From Alnus glutinosa (taxonomy: Eukaryota > Streptophyta > Magnoliopsida > Fagales > Betulaceae): a DNA stretch of 64,000 nt. Below the pieces are notes generated by a model. It was not told where the DNA came from, did no database searches, and saw nothing but the letters and a program-made list of their open reading frames with translations. The stretch is taken from the NCBI RefSeq assembly GCF_958979055.1, contig NC_084888.1:3738001-3802000 (forward strand). Reading direction: 5' to 3'. The position numbers were made by a program, and so were the translations under genes. Shown here in pieces: positions 48,173 through 60,818 of this stretch; positions within the stretch are counted from its first letter, which is position 1, and the number at the start of each line of letters is the position of its first letter.

Positions 48173-48967
48173 CTAGTAATTTTCAATCCCGGTTGGCTGT
48201 TGCTGAAAGAAGCTTTTCTTCTTCAGAAGAATGTCTCTGCAGGCTCAGATACTATTTATTGGCAGTCAGACCGCTGTAAAATCTGAATAATTTTCTGACA
48301 CCAATTGCTATCAAATTCTCCAAATTTTTGCCCACCAGTCTTTTGACTGGGAGACATCATGCCAATACAATCTAGGTCAACTTGAATAAGCTTGCCAAGT
48401 GAGACAACTAGCGATTTTCACTGACCTGCAAATGGGGCTGAACATCTCAAATTTTTTTTGTTCTTTTTTGCTACTCACCGAGGCAAGGGGCACACGTTGG
48501 TGCTAGCATTACATCAAAAGTAATTACAATAAGTAAAACAGTAAACTAAGTATCAACAGTAAAATAAAACTAAGTGAATACAATAAAACAGGGTAACAAA
48601 ACAATTTTGCAAACAACAATCCTTGGAAAAAGAAACAGTAAACTAGAAATCGTCAGACTCGATCCAATCCAAATAATTCTGTACATAATCGGTTAGAATG
48701 CATTCCTACGAAGCATAAGCCTGGTAAACGGTTACAAAGGCTATCAAAATAAGTGAGTAAATGCCTGATCTATGTTAAAATGCATAGCCTACCCAGCTAA
48801 AATACATTTTTTCCCCCCATCCCCATCTAAATCATCATCTCTACAGCTAAAATTTGAAAAGACCTACTACATAGCTAATTATCAGTCCTGAAATCATGCA
48901 TAGGCTTTGCAGACCAGGAAGCGCCCAGAAGCAAACTGGGTAGATTGTAGGGCATATTTTTAAGGCC
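48173..48967. other. Convergent intergenic spacer
   Basis: 795 bp between the PPR stop codon and the HOS15 stop codon. Holds the 3' untranslated regions of both genes; no gene or element recognised. Confidence 0.6.
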
Positions 48968-51900
48968 TTACATTCTGAAATCCAAAACACAAACTGTATT
49001 GTTGGCGAAACATGCAGCAATCTTGTCACCTTCCTTGTTCCAGCAGACTTCAAATATGCCTCCATTGCCAGTGTATGTTTTAACAATCTTGCCTTCCTTC
49101 AAAGACCAGATGTGCATGGATCTATCAAGAGATCCACTGACCAAATACTCACCATTTGGGCTAAATGCAACAGAATATACTGGATCCCTGGAGTTCCAAT
49201 TTAAAGCATTAGTAAGCTTCAAAAGCATCTCAGCAGTTAATGTTACCGTCTAATAACATCAAGGACAGAGCAGCAAAGGTTGGTACCTGTGTCCGTTCAA
49301 GCTGTACAGAAGTTTCCCAAGTTCCACATCCCATAGCTTCACAGTTGAGTCAAATGATGCACTGTGTAGAAACAAAACCAACAGAATGTTTTAAATTTTT
49401 AAACTAGTAAGACGTGAATGAAGAGTACAGTATATCCTACAGTGCTTCATATGTCTGTGTGTTGCAGGTTTGTTAGCATTATGCACACTAACATTTATTT
49501 AGATCGTGACATTGAAAAACCTTAGTTTGTCCTAATAAAAAATAATTTATTGCTTAACACATTAGCAGCTTCCTCAGCCAGACTCCAGCAACAGCCAAAA
49601 AAATGAAGAGGGGTGAAAAGAAAAAGAAAAATGGCCAGCACAATATACACTAATGCAAGAAAATATTCCATCACTACATATAGGTGATTGCAGACTGAGC
49701 TAGCTTGTAAAGTGGACGTTAACCGTGACCAGCATTGAGACCAAATGGCAATGGAAGCAATTACAAAACAATGGTGACTTGACTGACTTCAACTCAAAAT
49801 GCACTCCAACTCTTAATTGTATTGTATGAAACCCTAATTAAGTTCAATTCATTTATGTACACAAAGATGTCAAATTTAACAATACAAGATTAGTCAAGGA
49901 TACTAAAGATTAGTGTAACAAGACTTCATAATCAATTGAGATCCACAGCAGGCTCAAATTTAACAATACAAGATTAGCGTAACAACACTTAATAATCAAC
50001 TGAGTTCCACAGCAGGCAGCAATTAATTAATAATTCTGTGTCACTATGCAAAACTTTTATTAATAAAAACACATTTTCTAGGACGAGTGTGGAATCCATA
50101 TGAAAAGCATTTTTTGACAAGGAATACCAAGTCAGATGATCAACTAACAACAGTGATTCCAGAAGTATCAAATAGAAGAATATCTAGATAACCAACGCAA
50201 ATGCATAAAAATAAATGAAGACCGATGAAATTTAAATTCATTAAAGCAGCGGCATCTATACCTAGCCAATACTAACTGCTGGTTAGGGTTGCTCGTCCCT
50301 GGTCCAGTGGGGCTCCATCTGATTGTATATATCTCCTGCAATCCAATAAGAGCAGAAGTGCATAAGCAGAGATGCACACAAACACAATGAGAATGAGAAA
50401 GACAAAATCTCAGTATTACCTTAGAATGCTCCCTTAAATCATGAACAAACTTATCCTGCTTCATACTCCATATCTGCACCATAAAACAGAAAACCCAACA
50501 GAACATATATGTCTCATTACCAAGAAGCAAGATGAGCGAAGAAAAATTATGAAACTGTATGAAACAGATCTGCTTAACTTGAAGATTGACATACGAATTG
50601 AAAATAGTACATAGATACATACAAATACATAGGCGCGCACAGAGTCAATTAATGCTAAGAGCAAACATCTATGTCAGAACATAAGATGCAAATCAATTTA
50701 CTAAAAGGAAGGGGTACCATAAACAACCTTTCCAGTGATATCATCAGAGCAGGAGGCCAACAAAGAACCTGTCGGATCCCATTTGACACAGTTAACTTCA
50801 CCCTGAAATTGCCACAAATTCATGATTAGCCATTAAAACAGCAGAATGGCAACATTTCATAAGTCAACACCCTTATTTTGGTCTCATGACTTGCAAACGT
50901 TCAATAGCAAATCAAAGGCAACAGATTTAGCGACAATAAGCCAATTCAAGTAACTGATAACAATCACGTTCCAACCCAACTGGGTTAATTCAGGTTTGCT
51001 ACTTGACTAATCTGAGAGTGAATTCATAAATCTTCAGTAGACAGAAACATTCCTGGAGGTAGACTGGCAATTCTCAAGTATAAATGCTCCTTCAGTCCTA
51101 AAGTTGGGCATGTCTACGAAAACATAGAAGCAATACTTCTGACCAAGTTAAAAAAGGGTCATGTCCAAGCTTGAATCTAACCTACCTTCAACCCCCAAAT
51201 TTACCAGCCCCACTTGAAGCAAGTGTTCACAAAAGAAAATTGATATGATAATTACTAAACCTCAGGTTTTCTCCAGGAAAGGAACTGAATTTTTATGCAG
51301 TATAATGATAATAATGAGCAGTAGGATCCAAGAACATACCTGATGACCAGCAAAAGTTTTGATAGGGCGGTTTTCTCCAATCTTGCAAACATATATCATA
51401 TTGTCCGTGGAACTTGTTGCAAATGAAACATTGTTGCGCCAGTCAACATCAAGTGTTGGACCTAAATAATACAAATATTGAAGTTTAAACCCTAATCACA
51501 AGACAGACACTTCTTTTTTAACAATTAATCAAACAAGGCACCTGAATGAAATTCAAACTGTTGTTTCCACTCCTCTGCCTTTGCATCCCATACAATTGCA
51601 GTTTTATCACAGCTACCAGTAAGAAGGTAATCACCCTTCTTGTTCCACTTTAGAGAGAATATGGGTCCTTTATGTTTGCTTAGAGTACTCCTTAATTCAC
51701 CTGGACAAAAATAACAAGAATAATCAGTATGCAGAAATTTTCACAAAGCAAAAAAGATTCGTATATAATCCTGATTCCAACTACCCGTGTAAATAAATCA
51801 AGCACCACTTGGAAGATATCAAACTGGCCAATAAACTTGCTTAAATTTTTTATTTTTTATTTTTTTTATAGCAGGGGTGTTCCCACCTTTGGTGAGACTA

Positions 51901-54900
51901 ATCCCCTGTAGGGAGCTAGCACAGCAACCCACCGCCACGACTCCCCACTTAAATCACGAGTTTTATCCCAGGGTCAAACCTGAGACCGTGCGCCTCACCA
52001 CATAGTCCCTTGCTCGCCCTTACCACTGGGCCACCTCATGGCCTAGTACATACATGCAGATATTTTTTTAATAAGTACATGCGGATATTATAGACCTTAG
52101 GTTATGTATATATATGCATATGTATATTTTCCTTCACATGAGAAAAACCTCAAAAGGAAAAGAATGTTGAGGAAAGAGATCTCCATATAATTACAACAGA
52201 CAGAGATACTACACATATAATGTTGCCAAAACTAAAAAGGAAAGAAAAAAAAAACTAACAGCCGTTTTCAACTCAGCCTCTGGAACATACAAGTGACACT
52301 TCAATACATCAAATCGTCATTTTATGACAAAAACACCACACAAAACTAGGAATATAATGTTAACGTGCTTTCTTGCTGGTCTATTGTATTGTATCTGCCC
52401 TTTAATTTCTAGAAAATGCAGATATTTACAACAAATAAGGCTAAGACAGCTTACCATTTGTACCCCAAATTCTTGCTTGCCCATCATACGAACCTGTGGC
52501 AAGTAGTGTCCCCTCCCCCTGCATAAGGGCAGGCAAAAGTACGAAAACTTTTTCATGCAAAATGACACCAATATAAGCACAAAGCTTAGTTACCATCAAA
52601 ATAGCATCTTCAAAGTACCTTTCCAATATTTACAAGTTTTAAACTTGAGCCATAGATTAGTAATCAAAAAGTGCTGCTTAATACGAATGGCCATCCTTCC
52701 TCTTCATGCAGAGAAAGAGGGAAGAATTCCCTCTCCACAATAATGTGGAAAACCTAAGGTGCTACCACATGTTGAATGGAAGAAAGACGCCACCCTCCTC
52801 CCTCATCTTTTGGGTTTATAAACAGGATCCTTTCCCACCTGGTTAGGACAGCTAGCTCTGAATCTTGGCAATTGCTGTCATGGCATAATTATTAATGGAT
52901 AATCGTGTTACTGTTGACCAAAAAAACACTTTAACCGTTTGATGTCTTTTTTAGCTTTTCCAAGTCATGCTTCCTATGTTTGAAGAGTTCAGAATGTATG
53001 GTATGTATAAGATAATTATATAAAAGTAGTAATATAGAGTTTTTGTCGCTGAAATAATTTCCATTGTAATACATGAAATGGACCTGGACCAAACTAAACT
53101 CTTGTCAGTTGGGCTCTCTTCCAGTATTGGAATATTTGGTTCTATAGAATTTCAGAAGCAAGGTTTTTCATAAATAAACCAATCCAAACAGGTAGCAAAC
53201 CTAAACAACATGCAGCACATATTCTACAGGAGAATAAAAGCAAAGACGTCAAAACAGCTCTTTTTACAGCATTTGCATATGGCATGCAAACCTAGACAAA
53301 AAATTTGATCGTGTAACTAGCAATGGTATAACCAAACTGTAAATTTGGAATCAGAAGGAGAATAGCAGTTAAAACAGAATAGTGTGATAAAACTCACATT
53401 CCAATCAAGTGTTGTAACATCTTTACTCTTCTCATTTGTTCTACCCTTAACGTGTTTCAGTACCAGCACGTTCAAAGGACCATTAGAACCAGTTCTCCAG
53501 CTACCATCCACTATTGTCCATATACGAGCTGTCGAATCTCCAGATCTAGAAGTTGTACAAGGCATATGACAACAACTATTACTTTCACAACCTTGCATGG
53601 TGTTCCCATACCATAACAAAAGATGATCTAAAATTCCACAAATCTAAGTGACAAGTGCATAAAGTCATAATTCACCGCTGACCAACTGCAAATATTAAAA
53701 TGTCAGTCTAAAGTAATACTGCCTTCAACTGCATTTTTATACTAAGGGCACGTTTGGCACAAGGAATGGTCATTCCTTTAGGAATAGGAATGACTATTAC
53801 TAGGAATACAAGGGTTGGAATGGAATAACCATTCATATTCTTTAGTTTGGTGACACAACATGATTCCCTTATGGAATTGAATCAAAATTACTATAATACC
53901 CAAGATTTTTAAAAAAAAAATCATAATAATAAACCTTCAAAACATTCTTTGGCGGCTGACAACCCCAAGGGGTGGCTGGCCACCTTGACATAACACCACG
54001 GGTGGACAAGACCACCTTGATGACGCTATGGGGGGTGACTGCGACCACCCCCTAGCCATGGGGTGGTCGCTTCTACACCCTCATCCAACTCTCCAGCCTT
54101 TCCATGTGCCTCCCTTCCTTCCACTTCCTCAGATCGATCACCATCAATCCCATGTTGAAATAACATGCCCTCTTCCCCTTCAATGACGCCCGGATACATC
54201 TGGTTCCCCAAAACCTGGCCGTGAAGAAGCTCAAGAAGTTCATGTGGCAGTACTCGAGTGCGCCCAACACGTGATTGCCGAGATCAATGCTCCACAGCTT
54301 GGCCACGCCGTTCACCACAATCAGGTCGGTGAGGTAGATGCGACGAAGGTCATTGTGGCCACGCGTGGCGGCGATGAAGTGGAACAAGATGTTCTCTGGG
54401 CACGACGCGTGCTAGAGCACCCAAAACACCCCCGCCACCGAGCCACGCAGGTAGGACGCATCCAACGTCATCGCAATGTGGATGAGCCAAAAGTCCAATG
54501 AGAAGGATCTCACCGCTTGGGGGCATCCCCGTCCATTCCAAAATGCCGCTGCTTCTCTTAAAGCTGGGAGCTCTCCGGCTATACTTCTTGGCGGGAAGTG
54601 TTTGATAACAACTATGACGAGAAGGCCAAGTGGGTTTTTTTTAATAAGAAAAAAGAGGGGGGGTTGGAAAACTCATTCTGGTCCTCAAGAAATAGATATT
54701 CCTCTCACTTTTTAGAGGAATAACTATTCCTCAATTTAGGGGAATAGCCATTACCAAGCATAGAGTGCAACCAAACAAAAGAGATCTATTCTGCATACCA
54801 AACGTGCCCCCTAATAGTAATTTTCAGAACAATATAAGGATCTGTAGAAATATAACTTCCTCAAGAAATAGATATTCCTCTCATTTTTTAGAGGAATAAC

Positions 54901-57900
54901 TATTCCTCAATTTAGGGGAATAGCCATTCCCAAGCATAGAGTGCAACCAAACAAAAGAGAGGTCTATTCCACATACCAAACATGCCCTAATAGTACTTTT
55001 CAGAACAATATAAGGATCTGTAGAAATATAACTTGATGCAGAAACTGAAATAATCAGAAAAGAAATTCTTAGAGAATCCTAAATGCTTCGGTAATGAGTA
55101 AAGAAATTCTCAGCAAATAATAAGCTATCCTTCAAAATGCTTTTGCTTCTCTAGGAAGTTCGTATCTGTTGCTGAATAGTTCAGAACCTATAATTCACCA
55201 TGAAAAATAAACAAAATGAAGAATATGCAAATGAAGCAATACCAAACAAATTTGAACTATAAGATATAGATACACATTATGAATGCACAAAAGATATGCC
55301 ACTCAACAAAAATATACTTACCCTGACGCAAGAAGAGAACCTGTTGGACTCCATGCACAAGCACAAACCTGAAAGAAGAAGGGAAAAGATTACATTATTA
55401 CAGGCAAAAGGCTGAAATATCGAGTGCAGCAGAGAAAATAATAGAAAAGAAGGTTTTTTTTCTCTTTTTTTTTTTGGTTGGGGGGGGGGGGGGGGGGCAG
55501 TGCAACAAAAAAATTGCAGAAAGAATGGAGACATGCTCATACCTCTGAAGTATGTCCTTCCAAAATTGTCACATCAGAACTAGGGATTTCACACGGCTGA
55601 GTAGTCAAGGTAGTGGAGATATCCATTGGTTCTGGTCCTTTAAACACATCCAAAGATTTTTATACTTCTTGATTTGTATAAGGGATACCTAAAGAGAGGC
55701 CAAGACAAATGAAATTCAAAATCAAAGTAAAGTTACCTCCAAAGACTCCATTATCTTTATGTTTTACATTCACTTTATCTTCTTGATCTGTAACCTTTTC
55801 TCTGTCGGTGTGATCCTCGTGCTGCTTTTCTCTCCCCTTGTCCTTTTCTGTCCTCTCTTTATCCTTTTCACGTTCTTTCTCCCTGTCATGTCTTTCTTTA
55901 TCCCTTATTCTTCCGCGTTCTCCTTCATGGTCCCTATCAAGTTCTTTATCTTTATCTCTATCTCCATCCTTTTGTAGATTTTTCCTTTTTTCTTTTATGA
56001 TTTGCCGTAGTTCATAAACATCCTTTGTGATAAGATCCAAAGGTTGTAAGAATGAGAAATCTTCATCCAATTCTGTGTCACTCTGAAAAGCTTAAAACAA
56101 ACATTGATCAATTTGAATTCTGAGATAACCAGGATGGCTAAGAAATATAGAGTCATGTCAGCCAATAGAGGAAAAGCAAAAGAATTACGTATGCTAACAT
56201 TACTCAAGTTTGCTTCCATCTCCAAGTACTGAAGACCTTTTTGTACAAATGTAATAAGAGCACCGGGTGGAACCAAATTGCCATCAATGGGGCACTTGTT
56301 GATACTTGCCTCATATCCTAAAGCAAATGCTGAATGTGTGAATCCTACAAGATCAAGACAAGGAAAAGTTAAGAGCCCCGAAAAATGTCTAATCTAACTG
56401 CTGATCATATGGAAAATGAATAATAAAATTTCAAAATGTTCATTATTTTCATATTTTAGATGCATTATACATTCATCAAACAATATATCTGAATGAAGGA
56501 GACAAGTAGAACCTTACTGTTTACTACGGTTTAAAGTACATGATATATGTCTTGCTTTGCCTTGATAATTGATATAAAATGAAATGGCTTTTTAATGAGA
56601 AATAGTGTGGCAATTAACTTTGATTCCAAAAAATTTAAACACCGACTTAGGGTTCGTTTGGGTTTACGATTTTAAAAAGTGCAATTTAAAATAACAATTT
56701 TAAAGTGTGCGATTTGAAAAAGTGATTTTTAAAAATGCAATTAAGCGTTTGGTAAAATCGCAATTTAGCCTTTAAAATCGCAAATTAGTTTTTAAAATTC
56801 TGCGTTTTAAATAAAGCACCATCTTACATGCGATTTGAAAAAAAAAAACAAATTTTCTAAGTTTTCAAATCGCAATTTTTAAAAACACAGTTCCCAAACA
56901 ATTTATGTTCTGCGATTTGATTTAAAATCCCACTTATTGTCTACGAAATCGCAATCCCAAACGCATCCTTAAAATCCTAAAAAGGATATAACCAAAATTC
57001 TCTCAAGCACAAATAAGCATGTACCACAAACTTGCCTGCTTTCAAGATAATTTTCAGTTAATATTTATCATCAATATAACTAATTATTAAAGAAATTCAT
57101 GTTTTATTTTTAAATTATAAGCACTTTCATATGCTTCCAACCCTTTTTTTTCTATTAAAAGTAAATCAATCTCATTAAAAAGCACATAGGGGCACAATTC
57201 GTATACAAGAGAGATCCTCTATAAGGGAGAAAAGGAACAATTTTTTTGTAAAAGTAGAAAAATGAGGACTACTATACACCACCATCCATGCATAAAGGGA
57301 TTTGAGCATAACGGATTTTAACTCTGCCACCGAAATCTTAAAATCTTCAATGCTCCTTGAGTTCCGTTCTCTCCAAATGCACCACATTAAGATCAAAGGA
57401 GCCATCCTCCACACTTCTAAAATATTACAGCTTCCCACTTGACCTCTCCAGCTAGCCAACAACTCTATTACATTTCTAGGCATAACCCACTCGACACCAA
57501 AAAGATGGAACAACGCAACTCATACCTCTCTTGCCACCTCACAATAAAGAAAAAGATTATCTATGGACTCTTCACTCATCTTGCACATATAACACCAGTC
57601 TACCACTATGACGCTCCCAACCCTTCCACGGATTCTCATCCATCAGAATCTCATACATATCCCTTGCTCGACAGCTAAACTTCTCCTCCAAGATCAGGGG
57701 CTTCCCTTTGGCCAGCATGGCCTCCTTGACCCTCTTCCCAATGGATCCCTTGTAAGAGATGTAGGGGATCTCGACGAGCCTTTAGGGAAGCTAAAGGTAA
57801 GCCAATGCAGGTCATTTTTTCGTGGTTTTATCCAAATTTAGGAAACTACATTTGGATTAAGGAATCCACTGCTAGTGCCCTAATGAATGCATTCTGCGAC

Positions 57901-58509
57901 CTGGATATAATCTTCTCCAAGACCTTTCTTTTGTAAATTTCTGATAATTTCTCTTCTTAGCAAGAACATAGCCTACCGATGAAACTAAAACCTTCCGAAC
58001 ATGCTCAGTAACAAAATCAAGATTTTCCACAGGCAGCCAAACTCACTTCTCAGTTAGGAAGTCAAGATATCCACGCACATACAAAATTAACCCACATTAC
58101 ACACTGCTAAACAAATCCTGGCCCTAAAAATTACAAAATCTATCACATAATCGATTCTTGAGGACTAAGAAGGAACTACCCCGACTAGAACTCGCAAACC
58201 CTACGGAAACAATGGTAACGCAACTCGAAAATTTATTCCCAAAATTGGATTTTCCTACGCCCCAATCAAACCCTAGAGTGCTTATATCGGCAACTCACAT
58301 AAACTTAGCTCAGAAATTCAAATAATTATACGTCTAAGAGCAACTTTCTATACAAACCCTAGAAATCGAATCTACTTCGCAACGCGAATTGAATAAATTA
58401 AACCAAAAAGAAGGTAAAAGTTGGAGGAGCTGAAGAGAACGTCACTACCTGACTCCTGAAGGTAACGAAAGACGAGGTAATTCAATTCGACGGATGTGAC
58501 GGAGGTCAT
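48968..58509 (-). CDS. HOS15: LisH-WD40 co-repressor, HOS15 (TBL1-like)
   Basis: Fourteen exons: 58449-58509, 56199-56344, 55737-56082, 55543-55637, 55322-55368, 53398-53545, 52455-52518, 51542-51700, 51340-51461, 50728-50802, 50420-50473, 50262-50335, 49287-49361 and 48968-49187. All join in phase with GT/AG, giving 561 residues. Residues 1-40 form a LisH domain ([16 protein letters not shown]). A linker rich in Asp, Arg, Glu and Lys spans about 105-175. WD40 repeats run from about 205 to the end (final VCVLDFRM). HOS15 works in the nucleus with histone deacetylases (HD2C, HDA9) and as a DDB1-CUL4 substrate receptor in cold, flowering and stress responses. Arabidopsis HOS15 is about 613 residues; here the charged linker is shorter. 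An in-frame ATG at 58572 would add 21 residues; the start at 58509 is the family-like one. Introns hold several transposons. Confidence 0.95.
51860..52035 (-). mobile_element. tRNA-like SINE in HOS15 intron 7
   Basis: On the minus strand: an A-box-like ggcccagtggtaag, a B-box-like ggtttgaccc, then about 110 bp and an A-rich tail (T-rich on plus, 51846-51869). A different family from the SINEs in the A blocks. Target-site duplication not clear. Confidence 0.65.
53746..54811. mobile_element. PIF/Harbinger-like element carrying a gene fragment (Pack-type), HOS15 intron 5
   Basis: 1066 bp with ends GGGCACGTTTGG (left) and the same as reverse complement at the right, and a 3-bp TAA duplication (53743-53745, 54812-54814). 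The ends and TSD fit PIF/Harbinger. Instead of a transposase it contains a fragment of a plant galacturonosyltransferase-like gene. Confidence 0.8.
54073..54487 (-). pseudogene. Galacturonosyltransferase-like (GATL) gene fragment inside the transposon
   Basis: Reading on minus: [17 protein letters not shown], a stop, [12 protein letters not shown], then [20 protein letters not shown], and [16 protein letters not shown]. This follows the order of GATL (glycosyltransferase family 8) proteins but lacks the middle segment, including the metal-binding DxD region, and is interrupted by a stop. It is therefore a captured, dead piece, in the same orientation as HOS15. Confidence 0.8.
54683..55034. 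repeat. Tandem duplication of 176 bp spanning the transposon end
   Basis: Unit 1 (54683-54858) covers the last about 130 bp of the Harbinger-like element plus about 45 bp of intron. Unit 2 (54859-55034) repeats it with a few substitutions and small indels. Confidence 0.85.
55660..56082. other. Charged-linker exon of HOS15
   Basis: Exon 3 (55737-56082) encodes the highly charged linker between LisH and WD40 domains, with repeated DRD, REKE and DKER motifs. Such low-complexity coding sequence tends to vary in length between species. Confidence 0.7.
56650..56968. mobile_element. PIF/Harbinger-like MITE in HOS15 intron 1
   Basis: 319 bp with ends GGGTTCGTTTGGG and, reversed, GGATGCGTTTGGG, flanked by TTA (56647-56649, 56969-56971). 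Inside, 'gcgatttgaaa' and 'aaatcgcaattt' motifs recur in both orientations, so it folds back. Confidence 0.75.
57139..57800 (-). mobile_element. LINE 3' end in HOS15 intron 1
   Basis: Minus strand reading gives the zinc-binding C-terminal region of a plant LINE reverse transcriptase: [20 protein letters not shown], then [18 protein letters not shown] and [17 protein letters not shown] run at the left (57139-57147) is the reversed poly-A tail. Upstream of it (about 57640-57800) another open stretch, with [18 protein letters not shown], is not recognised as LINE. Confidence 0.8.
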
Positions 58510-60818
58510 CGTCGCGTCGCGTTGCGTCGCGGAGTTACTGGCTTCAGAGGCTGAGGATAACGCTTTAAACAAACATGCGGCGGAGGTGGAGTTGCGTGCG
58601 GAAGAGAGAAGTAGAGGGGAAAAGGGCTTTACGAGGCCGCAGGGGAAGGTGGGGGGTTTGTTTTTTGGTTGCGGAGTGAGAGGGAATTCTGGAAACCGTA
58701 AACTGAAGTAGTGGAAGTGGATAGTCTTTGGTTTTGTCGATTATGCGAAACTTGACATTTGGCATGCCACCCTTGAGAGGCCACGCTCTTTTTAGTTTTT
58801 ACTTTTTACCCTCCAAGGGAAGCAACTGAAATAAAGAATGAAAAATAAATAATTGTGCCACCACTCACCAGCTTTTTATATTTTGGCCGAGTCTGTGTTA
58901 AAAAAATAAATTAATAATAAAATATGCATTCTCTTCGAATTATTCCAAACTTTCTAGTAAGGCAATGTCTTTTCAAATTATTAAAATATTATAATATACT
59001 TTTTTTATCCCATAAAAAGATAAAAATGTTCATAAATTTTTTTTAATAAGACAAAAATATAAAAAAAAAAAAAAAAATGTGGGACGTGGAATATGACTTC
59101 AATAAAAAAAAAACTCCCACTCTACATCAATATGTTAATAACTGCCCCATAATTTTCGACATGAGGCCATAGTCGTTAGGGGTAGTTGGACGTGGAGGCC
59201 TGTTTGGTAAGTAATTGAATAGAAAAATATTTGTGTATTGTATAGTAAAAAGTGATTGATGTGATATAAAATTTGAGAATTTTTTATAGAAAAGTAAAAA
59301 AATTTTGTTTTGTAGTAGATTTTTTTATTTGAATAATGATAAAAAATTATTGATGTGATATAAAAAATGTAAAAAAGTTAGAATGTTTTTTATTTGATAT
59401 TTTTGAAAAGACTTACGACTAGCCCAATTTTTTCGTAATTTTGTAAACACAAATTACATAATTTTTTTTAAAATAAATAAATAAATTTCAGTTAAATATC
59501 GATATGGTAAGTAATGTTGACATGTCAAGTATGAAAGGATATGGATCATGCAATTATTCAATAATATTTAAGCGACACTCCAAACTAATTCAATCTTTTT
59601 CTTTTTCGTTTTTTCTTTTTTATTTTAATAATGATTGATCCACGCCTCGCTCTTTCGATGGTGCTTTCCTCGCCATTCAAGGGTGGAGGAGGTTTTTTTG
59701 TTCCTCCCTGATTAGATCCAGTAGAGTTTAGGTGTCTTATAGCCATAAGAGTTGTGGAGTTTTGTTTCACTAGGTTATATTCGATGGTGGTTGTTGTTTC
59801 CTAGCAAAAGACTTCAACAATTTTGGGTTGGGAAGCGACTTTCTGGTGTATTTCCGACGGAGTTTCTGACTTAATTTTTTGTTTTGGATTTTTTCTTTAG
59901 AATCAAATTTGTTCACTTCGGCTGATTTTTTCAAGACACGTGCCTCTCCACGGTGGTCATTGGCTTCTTCCGATCCAGTACCATCCAGCCACAGCTATGC
60001 CGGATCTTCACGCTCGGTGCGTGTGGGTCGTGGCTTGTCTTCCAATGTGTGGCGAATGGTTCTTTGATGGTTCCGGGGTCTTTCGATAGACTTCTATTGT
60101 AAAGGAGGTCCCCGATGGCGACGCTTCCCGTCGATGGACCTGTTTTGGATTTTGTTTAGGGTTTTTATTTTTATTTTTTTTCTTTTCTTTTCACAGTATG
60201 GATTCTTAAATGTTACAGGACTATTTGTTGGCTTAGGTGTTAAATCTACCCTCTATTATTTATTGTTTGTGCTTAAATATAAAGAGTGGTTCATTGTTGT
60301 CCATGTAATGTTTATGTATTGTTTAGGTTGCCGGTCAAGTCAGATTTTTTTAACTTAGGGTGTTAAGGGTCTTGTATCTATTTTCTCTGTATTTTTCCTT
60401 GCCCTAGGGCTTTCTTCAATTATATATGATAGCATGTGTTAAAAAAAAAAAAAAATGATTGATCCAAAGATTAATTGAGAATGTCACACCAGTTTTATTG
60501 GATGAATATTAAATAAAATTATATATTTAGTATTTTTCTTTTATAAACCTAAAGACTAAATTTTATAGTCCATAATTTTTGAAATTAGAAATTTAAGGAC
60601 TAAATTCAAGTTAAATGAAAATTAGGACCTAAATATGAATTTAGAAAGAAAAAAAAAGATGCAGCTATTTATTCATGTGGTTTTTGTGGTAGCATAATTG
60701 TTATTTTTTGAATAAAAAATACTGCCAAGTGCCAACGGCAGTAAAATTGTATTCAACCCTATAAATAATTAGGAAAACTGTCAGAGCCACTCTCAGTGTT
60801 TCAACGAACCCAAAGGAA
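58510..60818. other. Intergenic region between HOS15 and the WPP gene
   Basis: 2.3 kb between divergently transcribed genes. It contains the HOS15 5' region, AT-rich sequence and a retroelement at 59643-60453. No other gene is evident. Confidence 0.65.
59643..60453 (+). mobile_element. Truncated non-LTR retroelement with poly-A tail
   Basis: 811 bp ending in a poly-A run (60440-60453) and flanked by a perfect 13-bp target-site duplication aatgattgatcca (59630-59642, 60454-60466). No reverse-transcriptase motif was read, so it is either a LINE 3' part or a processed transcript copy. Confidence 0.75.

Noticed and set aside
54026-54715. Several short frames on both strands inside the Harbinger-like element
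   Set aside because: Only the minus-strand frame with GATL resemblance is meaningful; the others are its shadows, and the GATL frame itself is broken.
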